DNA from: Opitutia bacterium UBA6410
GTDB lineage: Bacteria > Verrucomicrobiota > Verrucomicrobiia > Opitutales > Intestinicryptomonadaceae
Reading direction: 5' to 3'
Length of the DNA: 15,509 nt
Assembly (NCBI GenBank): GCA_002437405.1
Contig: DJPO01000060.1
Coordinates: 45,697-61,205 of the forward strand
This document shows positions 1 through 7,045 of this stretch, piece after piece. The position numbers were made by a program, and so were the translations under genes. Every line of letters begins with the position of its first letter. The stretch's first letter is position 1. The notes under the pieces are model-generated. The model did not search any database and was not told the DNA's origin. It saw nothing but the letters and a program-made list of their open reading frames with translations.

Positions 1-59
1 CAGGCTGCGGCGTGTTTTGCATAGTTGTTGTCGGGTGCGAGTACTACGTTGAGCGACAT
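1..59 (-). CDS. GT8-like glycosyltransferase, N-terminal fragment (cut by window edge)
   Basis: Reading the minus strand from an ATG at 59 gives MSLNVVLAPDNNYAKHAAA before the window ends. This has the look of a family 8 glycosyltransferase N-terminus, where a short beta strand is followed by an Asp and an Asn-Tyr pair that belong to the nucleotide-sugar site. The complete GT8 gene just upstream has the comparable stretch VPIYLCCDENYAPQ. Only 4 bases separate the upstream stop codon from this ATG, so the two are very probably one transcript of paired paralogues. Only 19 residues are visible, so the family call rests on this short resemblance and on the neighbour; catalytic residues lie outside the window. 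Confidence 0.6.
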   Translation of the reverse strand, partial: MSLNVVLAPDNNYAKHAAA

Positions 60-63
60 ATTT

Positions 64-1032
64 TTATTTGTTTTCGTATTTTTTCAAATTCCGCGCGTAC
101 AATTTGCGCATTCTAAAAAATTGGGGGCGCAGGAAAAATCCCAAATGACGCTTCCAATACCAGAAAAACCTGCCGACGGGATTGAATTTTTCGACCGCAT
201 TTGCCAGCAAATCCGCGTACGCCGTTGTCTTCCAATAATGCAGAAACAGGGGAGTCCACGGGTGCGCCGTTATCCCGAACGGAATCAGCCACGGCTTGTC
301 GGGCCCCGTAAAATGGACGACTATCGGCGAATAGACCGCCGCGCGGATTTCCTCCGCCGAAAAATATTCCGAAACCACGTTTTTCCGATACAGCGACGAG
401 ACAGCCCCGAATTTCGGCGGAAGGATTTTCGATTCCCCCTTGAAAAAAACGTTTAAAACGTCTTGGTCGAGGTATTTTATTTTTTCCCGAAGCTCGAGCG
501 TCTTTTCCAAAAGTTTCACGGCGGCGTTTTGGGCGCGCATTTTCTTTATGTTAAGCAGCAAAACCCCCGCGTTGAAATACCTGTCAAGCCCGAGAGTCTT
601 CGGGTGGGAAGTCGAAATAAAATCGTCCGCGCCCGCGATGGCGGCGTCGGAAATATCGTAATCGAAAAGCTCGCGAATGTCGCCGCATACTACTACGTCG
701 CAATCGAGATAAATCCCCTTTTCGTACGGGAAGTCCAAAAGCGGAATCAAATACCGATAGCATGTCGCAATGGAAATGTGCGAGTGCAGCAGCGGGAATT
801 CGTCGAAAAAGCGGGAATACTCCGCCACCGAGACAAAACTGACTTCGTTCGCGCCGCAAGCTTTCGCAATGTTCGACTTCGCCGAATCGGAAAGCCCCGC
901 AGTCAGGACGATAAAATGCAGGGGCGAGAGCGTGTTGTCGACGACGGAAGCGGCGACAGTGCAAAGCTGCGGCGCGTAGTTTTCGTCGCAACAAAGATAT
1001 ATGGGGACAACCGTTTCCGCCGAATTTTTCAT
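64..1032 (-). CDS. Family 8 glycosyltransferase (LPS galactosyl/glucosyltransferase type)
   Basis: A 322-residue retaining GT8 enzyme expected to move a hexose from a UDP-sugar onto a lipopolysaccharide or other surface glycan on the cytoplasmic side. The N-terminus has the nucleotide-binding strand with D16-E-N-Y. The metal-binding DxD motif is D110-C-D112 in YLDCDVVVCGDI. It is followed by YFNAGVLLLN (152-161), LDQDVLN (188-194) and the HFTGPDKPW motif (240-248) that closes the family's core. The basic, aromatic tail (about 287-322) fits membrane association. The reading frame stays open for another 143 codons upstream, but that part has no family similarity and runs antisense to the next gene. 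I chose the ATG at 1032, which lies directly before the GT8 strand and has a GGGGA 11 bases upstream. A second GT8 start follows 4 bases after the stop. The exact sugar and acceptor cannot be read from sequence. Confidence 0.88.
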   Translation of the reverse strand: MKNSAETVVPIYLCCDENYAPQLCTVAASVVDNTLSPLHFIVLTAGLSDSAKSNIAKACGANEVSFVSVAEYSRFFDEFPLLHSHISIATCYRYLIPLLDFPYEKGIYLDCDVVVCGDIRELFDYDISDAAIAGADDFISTSHPKTLGLDRYFNAGVLLLNIKKMRAQNAAVKLLEKTLELREKIKYLDQDVLNVFFKGESKILPPKFGAVSSLYRKNVVSEYFSAEEIRAAVYSPIVVHFTGPDKPWLIPFGITAHPWTPLFLHYWKTTAYADLLANAVEKFNPVGRFFWYWKRHLGFFLRPQFFRMRKLYARNLKKYENK

Positions 1033-1154
1033 ACAAAAAATTATCCCCGAAAAATCGCAATATATCAAGAGTAAAAGACAAAATCCGTCTTCCAAACAAT
1101 AAAATATTTCGACTTTGACAAACCCAAAACAAAAAACGAAACTTTTTTTCGCAT

Positions 1155-2051
1155 ATGGAAGAAAAGTACTACAAAGTAATAGCCGCCGACGGGAAATCGC
1201 CGACAACGCGCTTCGACTACACTCCATACCTGCCCCGCGGCGGCGAAGCGGGCGAATGGCTGCCCGAAATCCCCGACAATAAACTGGAATCGGACGGATA
1301 TTACGTTTCAAAATACTGGAATATGTGGTACTCGCCCGATGCGCGGATTTACGAAGTGGAAGTGCGAAACATTCAAAAACCGACAATCGCGGGAGTTGAG
1401 AAACAGGCGTGCTGCTCGCAAATCCGCTTGCTGCGCGACGCAACAGAGGAATTGCTCGCAACCCTTCCCCAGCCCGACTCCGCCGAAAATTTCACAAATA
1501 CGGGCGTATCAAACACGGGCTTGCACAACACGGGCAATTTTAATACGGGAAATTACAACACAGGCAACCGCAATACAGGTGCACTCAATAGCGGCGATTT
1601 CAATACGGGCGACAATAACACGGGCATCGACAACGTCGGCGACGGAAATGTCGGGACAGGCAACGTGGGGTGCTATAATATAGGACACTCAAATACAGGC
1701 AGCCACAATAAAGGCTCATATAATAGCGGCGATTACAACACAGGCTTTGCAAATAGCGGAAGTTTTAATAAGGGCAACCGCAATACGGGCAAATGGAATA
1801 TCGGCAGCCGCCATAGCGGTTTTTTTAATAAGGAAGAACCGCCCGCAATAATGTTCAATAAGCCGACAAACAAAAAACTTTCGGAAATAAAACTGCCGAA
1901 ATGGCTAAACCGCCCCTACCCCAAAGCTGAATTCGAAAAAATCACAAAAGAGGAGGCGGAAGAAACGCTAAAACTGCCGAACTTCGACTACAAAATTTTC
2001 GAGCAAATAACGGGAATAACGGAATCGGACTTCAAAGAAAAATTGCGTTAA
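1155..2051 (+). CDS. NTG-type pentapeptide-repeat protein
   Basis: A 298-residue protein of unknown function in three parts. Residues 1-110 form a compact domain with YYKVIAADGK at the start and DARIYEVEV at 62-70. Residues 115-227 are a run of five-residue repeats of the form x-N-[TSVIK]-G-x, with Asn at positions 115, 120, 125 and so on to 225; only position 220 is His. Residues 231-298 form a charged C-terminal domain that opens with IMFNKPTNKK. No signal peptide or membrane segment is seen, so it should be cytoplasmic. Repeats of this kind are expected to fold as a right-handed beta-solenoid, as in pentapeptide-repeat families; the nearest named type is the mycobacterial NxGxx type rather than A(D/N)LxX. 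From memory, similar proteins with a short N-terminal domain and an FNKP tail occur in gut bacteria and their phages, but I could not check this. It is divergent from the GT8 gene across 122 bp. The ATG has no Shine-Dalgarno; a TTGACA at 1115-1120 has no good -10 partner. Confidence 0.85.
   Translation: MEEKYYKVIAADGKSPTTRFDYTPYLPRGGEAGEWLPEIPDNKLESDGYYVSKYWNMWYSPDARIYEVEVRNIQKPTIAGVEKQACCSQIRLLRDATEELLATLPQPDSAENFTNTGVSNTGLHNTGNFNTGNYNTGNRNTGALNSGDFNTGDNNTGIDNVGDGNVGTGNVGCYNIGHSNTGSHNKGSYNSGDYNTGFANSGSFNKGNRNTGKWNIGSRHSGFFNKEEPPAIMFNKPTNKKLSEIKLPKWLNRPYPKAEFEKITKEEAEETLKLPNFDYKIFEQITGITESDFKEKLR
1497..1835 (+). repeat. In-frame 15-bp tandem repeats encoding NTG pentapeptides
   Basis: About 23 consecutive 15-bp units, each carrying an AAT/AAC codon followed mostly by ACG/ACA and GGC. 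The units differ at the codon level (aatacgggc, aacacgggc, aatacaggt, aatagcggc), so the repeat is conserved as protein more strictly than as DNA. The phase is kept without interruption for the whole stretch. The DNA similarity between units could still allow gain or loss of whole repeats by slippage or recombination. Confidence 0.95.
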
Positions 2052-2246
2052 CAACCCCAAGAAAACAAAGTATTCATATCTTACATTACAATTAGTTCAG
2101 ATATCAAATTGATCAATTTTCCAAAATTTTTTATCACTATATCTTTAGGATCCAATTTGAATATGTTCTCATAAGTAGAATTGCGGTGAGGGGCATATTA
2201 TTATCTATACTGGTAATTATTCCCAAAACAAAAAGGCTTTTTAGAC
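2052..2246. other. AT-rich intergenic stretch between convergent genes
   Basis: About 195 AT-rich bases between the stop of the NTG-repeat gene and the stop of the GT4 gene, which converge here. A short AAAAGGCTTTTT palindrome at 2231-2242 lies just past the GT4 stop and is followed on the minus strand by more T residues; it could act as a weak terminator. No open frame or RNA gene was recognised. Confidence 0.5.
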
Positions 2247-3410
2247 CTAACGTTTAACGATTTGTGACAACAAATCGAACCATCTTTTTGCGATGGCGTC
2301 CGAATCGAAACGGTTTGAAACGCATTCCATGTTCTTGCGCAAAGATTTCCGCAACTCGGAGTCCGACATAAGACGGCGCATTGTGCCGACATACTTTTCA
2401 ATGTCGTAAGGCGGGACAAGAAAACCGTTTTTTCCGTCCATGATCAAATCTTCAATGGAATCGAACGTCTTAAATGCAACGGGAATGCACTTTGCCAAAA
2501 CTGCTTCGAGAATTGTCATACCGAAGCCCTCGAACGACGTCGTTGCACAATAAATTTCGGATTCGTCAAAATATTTTTTAGACGGTTGAAATCCCATAAA
2601 GTTCACGCGCGGAATATTTCGATTCCGCACATACTCTCTCTGTGCGGGCAGGCATACTCCGTCGCCCAAAACAAATACCTCCCAATCTGAAAATTCCCGA
2701 TACAACCGCTCCCAAATTTTTACAAATACATCAAGGCGCTTGCCCGAATCGACACGGCCTACCCACAAAACTTGCTTCTTTTTTTTGCAGTTCAAAGCAG
2801 GTTCGGAAATATCGATAGAGTTAGGGATTGCGACCACATTGTCGGGACATCTACCCAAGTACTCCACAATATCTGACTTGTGAAGCTCGGACAACAACAC
2901 AACCCTGTCGGAAAACTCACACAGCTTTCTAAAATGTCCGACATATTTTAACTTATAAAAAAAGACAACGATGTCCCTAAGAGGTCTAACCCAGAGCAAT
3001 TTTAAAAGCCAAACAAGCTTGTATTTTTGAAATTTCAAGCGTTTGGAATATATAAAATTCTTTACAGCCCCCAATGGTTGGGAATGCACGACAGACACCA
3101 ATGCGCATTTGTTGAAACACACCTTGCGAAATAAATTAAAGCCGTATCTACCCAAGCCTTGCTGATTTATCAAAACATCAATGGAGTTTTCTCGAATAAA
3201 ATTCGATAGGAATGATTCGTTTTCGGGAGAGTCGTCAAAATTTCCCGACGGCATAAAAACAACGTTTTCCTCGAAATAACCAGTATTTTTAATCGCTATA
3301 ACATGAACATTAATGCCCAATCGCCTAAATGCGCGAATTAAAACCCATGTAACTTTTCCAATTCCGCCTTTTGATGGGTTGAAAAATTTTTGGCAAAACA
3401 AAATGTTCAA
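2247..3410 (-). CDS. Family 4 glycosyltransferase (GT-B fold)
   Basis: A 387-residue GT4 enzyme, expected to add a sugar from a nucleotide donor to a cell-surface polysaccharide or lipid-linked glycan. The N-terminal acceptor half carries the glycine loop GGIG (15-18). The C-terminal donor half shows IPNSID (195-200), VGRVDSGKRLD (217-227) and the family's EX7E motif in SFEGFGMTILEAV, with E294 and E302. A basic aromatic segment near 120-160 suggests membrane contact. The frame is open from a TTG at 3458, but an internal TTG at 3410 is preceded at 7 bases by a perfect AGGAGG and is followed at once by the first strand NILFCQKFF, so I use 3410. A TTGTTA/TATCAT pair with 18-base spacing (3458-3429) could be a promoter, but it sits almost on top of the ribosome site. 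By hand count three 60-base lines have 27-47% GC, against 65-68% in two lines of leuS, which suggests transfer. Donor and acceptor are unknown. Confidence 0.9.
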   Translation of the reverse strand: MNILFCQKFFNPSKGGIGKVTWVLIRAFRRLGINVHVIAIKNTGYFEENVVFMPSGNFDDSPENESFLSNFIRENSIDVLINQQGLGRYGFNLFRKVCFNKCALVSVVHSQPLGAVKNFIYSKRLKFQKYKLVWLLKLLWVRPLRDIVVFFYKLKYVGHFRKLCEFSDRVVLLSELHKSDIVEYLGRCPDNVVAIPNSIDISEPALNCKKKKQVLWVGRVDSGKRLDVFVKIWERLYREFSDWEVFVLGDGVCLPAQREYVRNRNIPRVNFMGFQPSKKYFDESEIYCATTSFEGFGMTILEAVLAKCIPVAFKTFDSIEDLIMDGKNGFLVPPYDIEKYVGTMRRLMSDSELRKSLRKNMECVSNRFDSDAIAKRWFDLLSQIVKR

Positions 3411-3417
3411 GGAAACC

Positions 3418-3423
3418 CCTCCT
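3418..3423 (-). promoter_or_regulatory. Strong Shine-Dalgarno AGGAGG deciding a TTG start
   Basis: On the minus strand AGGAGG (3423 to 3418) lies 7 bases before the TTG at 3410. Most genes in this window have weak or no Shine-Dalgarno sites, so this perfect one stands out and fixes the start of the GT4 gene 16 codons inside the longest open frame. Confidence 0.8.
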
Positions 3424-3543
3424 AAAAAATGATAAAAATCAATAAAATTTTTTAACAAATGTGAGACAAAGCATCTCGCGTTTCGAAAATGTTTTCCATC
3501 TTTGCTTCATATTAGCAAGCGTTGCGGGAAAAGAACTTAATTT

Positions 3544-3590
3544 GCGGATTGCCGACACGGTTTCGTCGTTGGTGTCGGCAAAAAATCCGC
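3544..3590. repeat. Long imperfect inverted repeat after secDF
   Basis: GCGGATT plus GCCGACAC (3544-3558) is matched by GTGTCGGC (3572-3579) and AATCCGC (3584-3590). This gives 15 base pairs with a bulge of four A on one side (3580-3583) and a 13-base loop. On the minus strand its first arm is the 3' half of the secDF terminator hairpin, so the two structures exclude each other. Its role is unknown; it could be a backup terminator, an mRNA end protector or a remnant of a mobile repeat. Confidence 0.6.
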
Positions 3591-3600
3591 TTCCAGCGGA
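3580..3600 (-). terminator. Rho-independent terminator of yajC-secDF
   Basis: On the minus strand TCCGCT-GGA-AGCGGA (3600 to 3586) forms a 6-bp hairpin with a 3-base loop and is followed directly by six T (3585 to 3580). It lies about 80 bases past the secDF stop codon and points the same way. The stem is short but GC-rich. Confidence 0.65.
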
Positions 3601-3601
3601 A

Positions 3602-3660
3602 AGCAACAACTTGTTGCTGACCGCCTTGTCCCCGTTTTTTTTAGTGGCTAATTTTTAGCC
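3602..3660. repeat. Two further short palindromes downstream of secDF
   Basis: AGCAACAA-C-TTGTTGCT (3602-3618) is a perfect 8-bp inverted repeat around one base. GGCTAA-TTT-TTAGCC (3646-3660) is a perfect 6-bp hairpin. A run of eight T lies between them (3635-3642). Together with 3544-3600 this makes four palindromes in under 120 bases, with no credible gene. Confidence 0.6.
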
Positions 3661-3679
3661 CAAAAGCGTTCGCCAAATC

Positions 3680-6271
3680 TTATTCCCAAGAGCGTTCGGG
3701 TAATGCTTCTTCTTTTTCTACGTGGTCGCGGTTGCCCTTGTTCCACCAGAAGAATACCGGACTTGCAATGAATATCGACGAGAACGTACCCGCTATGATA
3801 CCCAACATAAATACCAGCGAGAAGTCCACTATAATGCCCGTGCCGAACAGGAACAATGCCGCCGCCGCTACAAACGTACTCAAGCTTGTCAACAATGTAC
3901 GCGACATCGTTTTGTTGATTGAGTAGTTGATGATGTCCTTCAGCGTCATCGTCGGCTTCAGCTTCAGCTCTTCGCGGATACGGTCGAATACTACGATTTT
4001 ATCGTTAATCGAATAGCCCATAACCATCAGAATTGCCGCAACCATCGGCGCGGAGAATTGCCCCGAACCTATGCCGAACAAACCCATAATCGCATACAAG
4101 CCGATTGTGATAACAACGTCGTGGAATGTCGCGATAACTGCCCCGATACCGTAGCTAAGTTCGAATCTGAAAGCTACATAAAGTAGTATCAACAACAGCG
4201 ACAAGCCTACCGCTATAAATGCGTCGCGCGTGATTTCGCCGCTGACGGACGCGCCGATACTCTGCTGGCTGACGAGCTTCAAGCCCGCGTCGGGGAATTT
4301 TTGGGTCAACAAGTCGAAGACCCTTTGCCCCTTTTCGCTTTCGACCTGCAAGACGAGGTTTTCGGAACGGGTCGCCAAGTCGATTTGGTACGACGCCTGA
4401 ATTTCGCCTATGCCTTCGTCGGAAGTGGAGGTGCTCAGCTCCGTAATCTTTTCAATGGGGAGCTTTTTGTCGGGATTGAAGGAAATCGAGACTATGTCGC
4501 CGCCCGTAAAGTCGATACTCAAGGTTTTATCGCCACGGTAGATAAGAATACCGACACCCAAAATTACAATTGTCCAAGAAATTATGAAAGAAGTCTTGGC
4601 GTATTTCAGGAACGGGAATTTTGCGTCTCCCGAAATCAAGCCCTTTTCGAGCCCCTTGCGGATATAGTTGTTTTTAATGCAAAGTTCGAGCAAGGCGCGG
4701 CTTAGAATCAAGCAGCAGAAGAGGGTAGTAAAAATACCGATTGCGAGAGTAAGACCGAACCCTTTGACGGGGCCAGTACCGAATACCCACAACGTGCCTG
4801 CGGAAATGAGGGTCGTCAAGTTGGCGTCGACGATAGTCGAGAACGCCTTGTCGTAGCCCGCCAATAGGGACGCCCAGAGGTTTTTACCCAAGCGCGTTTC
4901 CTCTCGCATACGCTCGAATACCAGAATGTTGGAGTCAACCGCCATACCGATTGTCAAGACCAACGCCGCGATACCGGGAAGCGTCATAGTCGCCTTGAAG
5001 CTTGCCAAGACGCCGAGGATAATCAGCAAGTTGACGATAACGGAGATAACGGCGATAACACCCATTCCGCGGTAGAAGAAAATCATAAACAAAATCGTGG
5101 CGGCGAAACCGATAACGGCGGCAGTCACGGAGCTTTCGCGCGCAGTGTCGGCGAGCGATGGCCCGACTTCGTTGAGGGACGTGCGTTTGAGTCCGACCGA
5201 AAGGGGATTGTTGAGGGCGTTTGCCAATTCGATTGCCTCGCGGCGCGTAAAGTTGCCCGTAATCGAGCCTCTTTCCTTAATTACGCTTATGATGTTCGGC
5301 GCGCTCATAAGGCGGCCGTCGAGCACGATAGCCAAGGGCTGTTTTGTACCCGTCTGGTTGTCGCCTTCAAGAATCGTGCGCGTGATTTTTTCAAAAACCT
5401 TTGCGCCGTCGGAGGTAAATTCCATACCGACCGCGAATTTGTTGGTATCCTCCATCGTGGGATAGGCGCGCTTGATGATGTCGCCGTTCGCCTCGGGCTT
5501 GCGCTTGACGTACATGGGCTCTTCGATGAGCTTGCCTTGGCGTTCCGACTCCATAACCATCACTTCGTAGCCCATCGGGATTTCGGAAAGCGGGGGCTTT
5601 ACCGACGAGGGGCGCGCCGTGCGGTGGACGAGTCTGAACTCGAGCTTTGCGGGGCGGGAGAGTTCTTCGATGGCTTCGGGGTTGTCCTTGAGCGAGACGC
5701 CCGGCATTTGGACTTCAACAGCCTTCGAGCCCATAATACGGATAGTCGGTTCGGTGACGCCCAAGCCGTTGACGCGGTTGTTCATAACCGAGAGAACGTC
5801 CTTTAGCTGACCCGAGCGGGCTTGCTCGTCGGTGTCCAAGTTCGATTCGTCGATTTCGAGGGTGAAGGATACGCCGCCCTGCAAGTCCAAGCCCTTTTTG
5901 AGCATACCCTTGCTTTGGCGGTATAGCTCCTTGAGCAAGATGTCGTTGCGCTTCTTGAGGTTGAGAATGTCGGAAACGTTGACATCGGGGAAATATTTGT
6001 AGAGGTCGATATTTTCCGCATCGGCGTAGTCGCGCAAGGCGATGTAGAGCGTCGGGGACTTCGACTTGTCGTTTTTCGCCGCCTGTTTGTCGACGCGCGC
6101 CTGCGCCTTTTGGAGGACTTGGGCGAATTCGTCCTGATTGGCGGTTGCGCGGGTTTGGATATAGGTCTCGAAAGGAGTGTCGGAGAGCGGCAGCATAGCC
6201 GAGACCGACCAAATTATTACGAGAGCCGTTATTACGAGCTTCCACAGGATACTGCGGTTTACGGGAGACAT
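3680..6271 (-). CDS. secDF: Protein translocase SecDF fusion
   Basis: An 863-residue inner-membrane protein that joins SecD and SecF in one chain. SecDF pulls secretory proteins across the membrane after SecA, using the proton gradient. The SecD half begins with a membrane segment (about 11-28), then the periplasmic P1 region with GLDLQGGVSFTLEI (127-140), NRVNGLGVTEP (165-175), and membrane segments around IGMAVDSNILVFERMREE (441-458). The SecF half begins with a membrane segment near 560-578, then LSIDFTGGDIVSISF (584-598), and ends with MGYSINDKIVVFDRIREE (751-768). D446 and D757 are the conserved membrane aspartates in each half. The length fits other SecDF fusions. The ATG at 6271 has a weak AGAAAG upstream. 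yajC lies 74 bp upstream on the same strand, separated by a GC-rich hairpin. No frameshift is seen. Confidence 0.97.
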   Translation of the reverse strand: MSPVNRSILWKLVITALVIIWSVSAMLPLSDTPFETYIQTRATANQDEFAQVLQKAQARVDKQAAKNDKSKSPTLYIALRDYADAENIDLYKYFPDVNVSDILNLKKRNDILLKELYRQSKGMLKKGLDLQGGVSFTLEIDESNLDTDEQARSGQLKDVLSVMNNRVNGLGVTEPTIRIMGSKAVEVQMPGVSLKDNPEAIEELSRPAKLEFRLVHRTARPSSVKPPLSEIPMGYEVMVMESERQGKLIEEPMYVKRKPEANGDIIKRAYPTMEDTNKFAVGMEFTSDGAKVFEKITRTILEGDNQTGTKQPLAIVLDGRLMSAPNIISVIKERGSITGNFTRREAIELANALNNPLSVGLKRTSLNEVGPSLADTARESSVTAAVIGFAATILFMIFFYRGMGVIAVISVIVNLLIILGVLASFKATMTLPGIAALVLTIGMAVDSNILVFERMREETRLGKNLWASLLAGYDKAFSTIVDANLTTLISAGTLWVFGTGPVKGFGLTLAIGIFTTLFCCLILSRALLELCIKNNYIRKGLEKGLISGDAKFPFLKYAKTSFIISWTIVILGVGILIYRGDKTLSIDFTGGDIVSISFNPDKKLPIEKITELSTSTSDEGIGEIQASYQIDLATRSENLVLQVESEKGQRVFDLLTQKFPDAGLKLVSQQSIGASVSGEITRDAFIAVGLSLLLILLYVAFRFELSYGIGAVIATFHDVVITIGLYAIMGLFGIGSGQFSAPMVAAILMVMGYSINDKIVVFDRIREELKLKPTMTLKDIINYSINKTMSRTLLTSLSTFVAAAALFLFGTGIIVDFSLVFMLGIIAGTFSSIFIASPVFFWWNKGNRDHVEKEEALPERSWE

Positions 6272-6305
6272 ATTTTATTTTCTTTCTAATTTAATAAAAG
6301 GAAAG

Positions 6306-6332
6306 CGCGTCGCCCCTGTTCGGGACGGCGCG
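6306..6332 (-). terminator. Hairpin between yajC and secDF, possible attenuator or partial terminator
   Basis: The 74-bp gap holds an 11-pair stem (CGCGCCGTCCC on the minus strand, paired to a GGGGCGACGCG arm) with one mismatch, one wobble pair and a 5-base loop. T-rich sequence follows on the minus strand (CTTTCCTTTTATT). The T tract is interrupted, so it may reduce rather than stop transcription, or protect the yajC end of the mRNA. Confidence 0.45.
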
Positions 6333-6345
6333 TGTTAAAAGGTTT

Positions 6346-6708
6346 TTATTTGTTTTCGGCTTTCGGGGCGTCTTCGGGGACTTTGTCCTGAATCGCGGAC
6401 TTGAGGAATTCGACCTTGGAGTTGTCGCCGAATTTCACGACAAACGTCTTGTCCTTGATGTTTGCGATAGTCCCGCACGCACCGCCGATTGTGACGATTC
6501 TGTCGCCCGACTTGAGCTCGGAAATCATCTTGGCGTGCGCCTTTTGTTTTTTGCGCTGGGGGGCAATCATCAAAAAGTACATTGCCGCGAACATAAGTAC
6601 GAGGAAAATCAGCATTTGCGAACCGCCGCCTTGGGGTGCGCCTTCTGCCGCCTGTGTTGCGGGGGTTGCAGCTTGTGCGATAATGGTCGAGATATATTCC
6701 ATAGTCAT
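6346..6708 (-). CDS. yajC: Preprotein translocase accessory subunit YajC
   Basis: A 120-residue single-pass membrane protein that associates with SecDF in the holotranslocon. After a short Ala/Gly/Pro-rich N-terminus there is one membrane helix (MLIFLVLMFAAMYFLMIAPQ, roughly 32-51), then the family hallmark APQRKKQK and a small cytoplasmic domain with LKSGDRIVTIGGACGTI. The tail is charged. The frame opens at a TTG at 6714; I prefer the ATG at 6708, though an ATG at 6702 is equally possible because no Shine-Dalgarno is visible. It precedes secDF on the same strand, the usual order for this pair. A plausible sigma-70 type promoter lies just upstream at 6729-6757. Confidence 0.93.
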   Translation of the reverse strand: MTMEYISTIIAQAATPATQAAEGAPQGGGSQMLIFLVLMFAAMYFLMIAPQRKKQKAHAKMISELKSGDRIVTIGGACGTIANIKDKTFVVKFGDNSKVEFLKSAIQDKVPEDAPKAENK

Positions 6709-6728
6709 AAACAATTTTTAAATTCGCG

Positions 6729-6757
6729 ATTAAATCGGCAAGGCGTGCGATATGCAA
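6729..6757 (-). promoter_or_regulatory. Candidate sigma-70 promoter for yajC-secDF
   Basis: On the minus strand TTGCAT (6757 to 6752) and TTTAAT (6734 to 6729) are spaced by 17 bases. The -10 matches TATAAT at five of six positions; the -35 matches only TTG. The expected start of transcription is about 15 bases before the yajC ATG. Pattern match only. Confidence 0.4.
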
Positions 6758-6992
6758 GAAAAAAATCCGCCGCCGCAAACATTTGGATTTTTTGTCTTTT
6801 TTTCTATTTTAGAGCGATACTGCCGCAAGCGGAGGTTTTGCGGATTTTCGAGTGAAAGTGGAGAACTGCGAGGAAATCAAACGCAGAAATCAGACGCAAA
6901 AAAATCGCCTTTGAAAAAAATCCGCCCCCGCCCTGCAAAATCCGCCGCCAAAAAAAAGACGCACTGCCCCGTCATCTCCTCCCCGCCTCCTC
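6758..6992. other. Non-coding stretch upstream of yajC with reiterated AAAATCCGCC
   Basis: No believable gene lies between the yajC promoter region and the terminator at 6993-7029. The stretch is strongly strand-biased, with A and C runs on the plus strand. It holds an inverted repeat of nine bases (AAAAAATCC at 6760-6768, GGATTTTTT at 6785-6793), a 6-bp hairpin CCGCAA/TTGCGG (6823-6843) followed by ATTTT, and at least three copies of an AAAATCCGCC-like motif. An open frame on the plus strand is low-complexity and I do not accept it as a gene. Confidence 0.5.
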
Positions 6993-7029
6993 AAAAAAAA
7001 AGAAACCCCCGAAGGTCGTTCGGGGGTTT
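6993..7029 (-). terminator. Strong rho-independent terminator of the ribbon-helix-helix gene
   Basis: On the minus strand AAACCCCCGAA-CGACC-TTCGGGGGTTT forms a perfect 11-bp stem with a 5-base loop (7029 to 7003). After one C it is followed by nine T (7001 to 6993). It sits 16 bases past the stop of the small gene at 7046-7243. Confidence 0.92.
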
Positions 7030-7045
7030 GAAAGATAGTAGCAAA

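Noticed and set aside
1033..1461. 143-codon upstream extension of the GT8 frame on the minus strand
   Set aside because: It runs antisense to the NTG-repeat gene, has no GT8 similarity and lies before the natural N-terminus of the family; it is an open frame by chance.
1497..1835. Tandem repeats considered as a CRISPR array
   Set aside because: Units are 15 bases, in frame, with no spacer structure and a clear protein-level pattern.
3461..3658. 65-codon plus-strand frame with GTG start after secDF
   Set aside because: No Shine-Dalgarno, no recognisable family, and it covers the palindromes and terminator of secDF.
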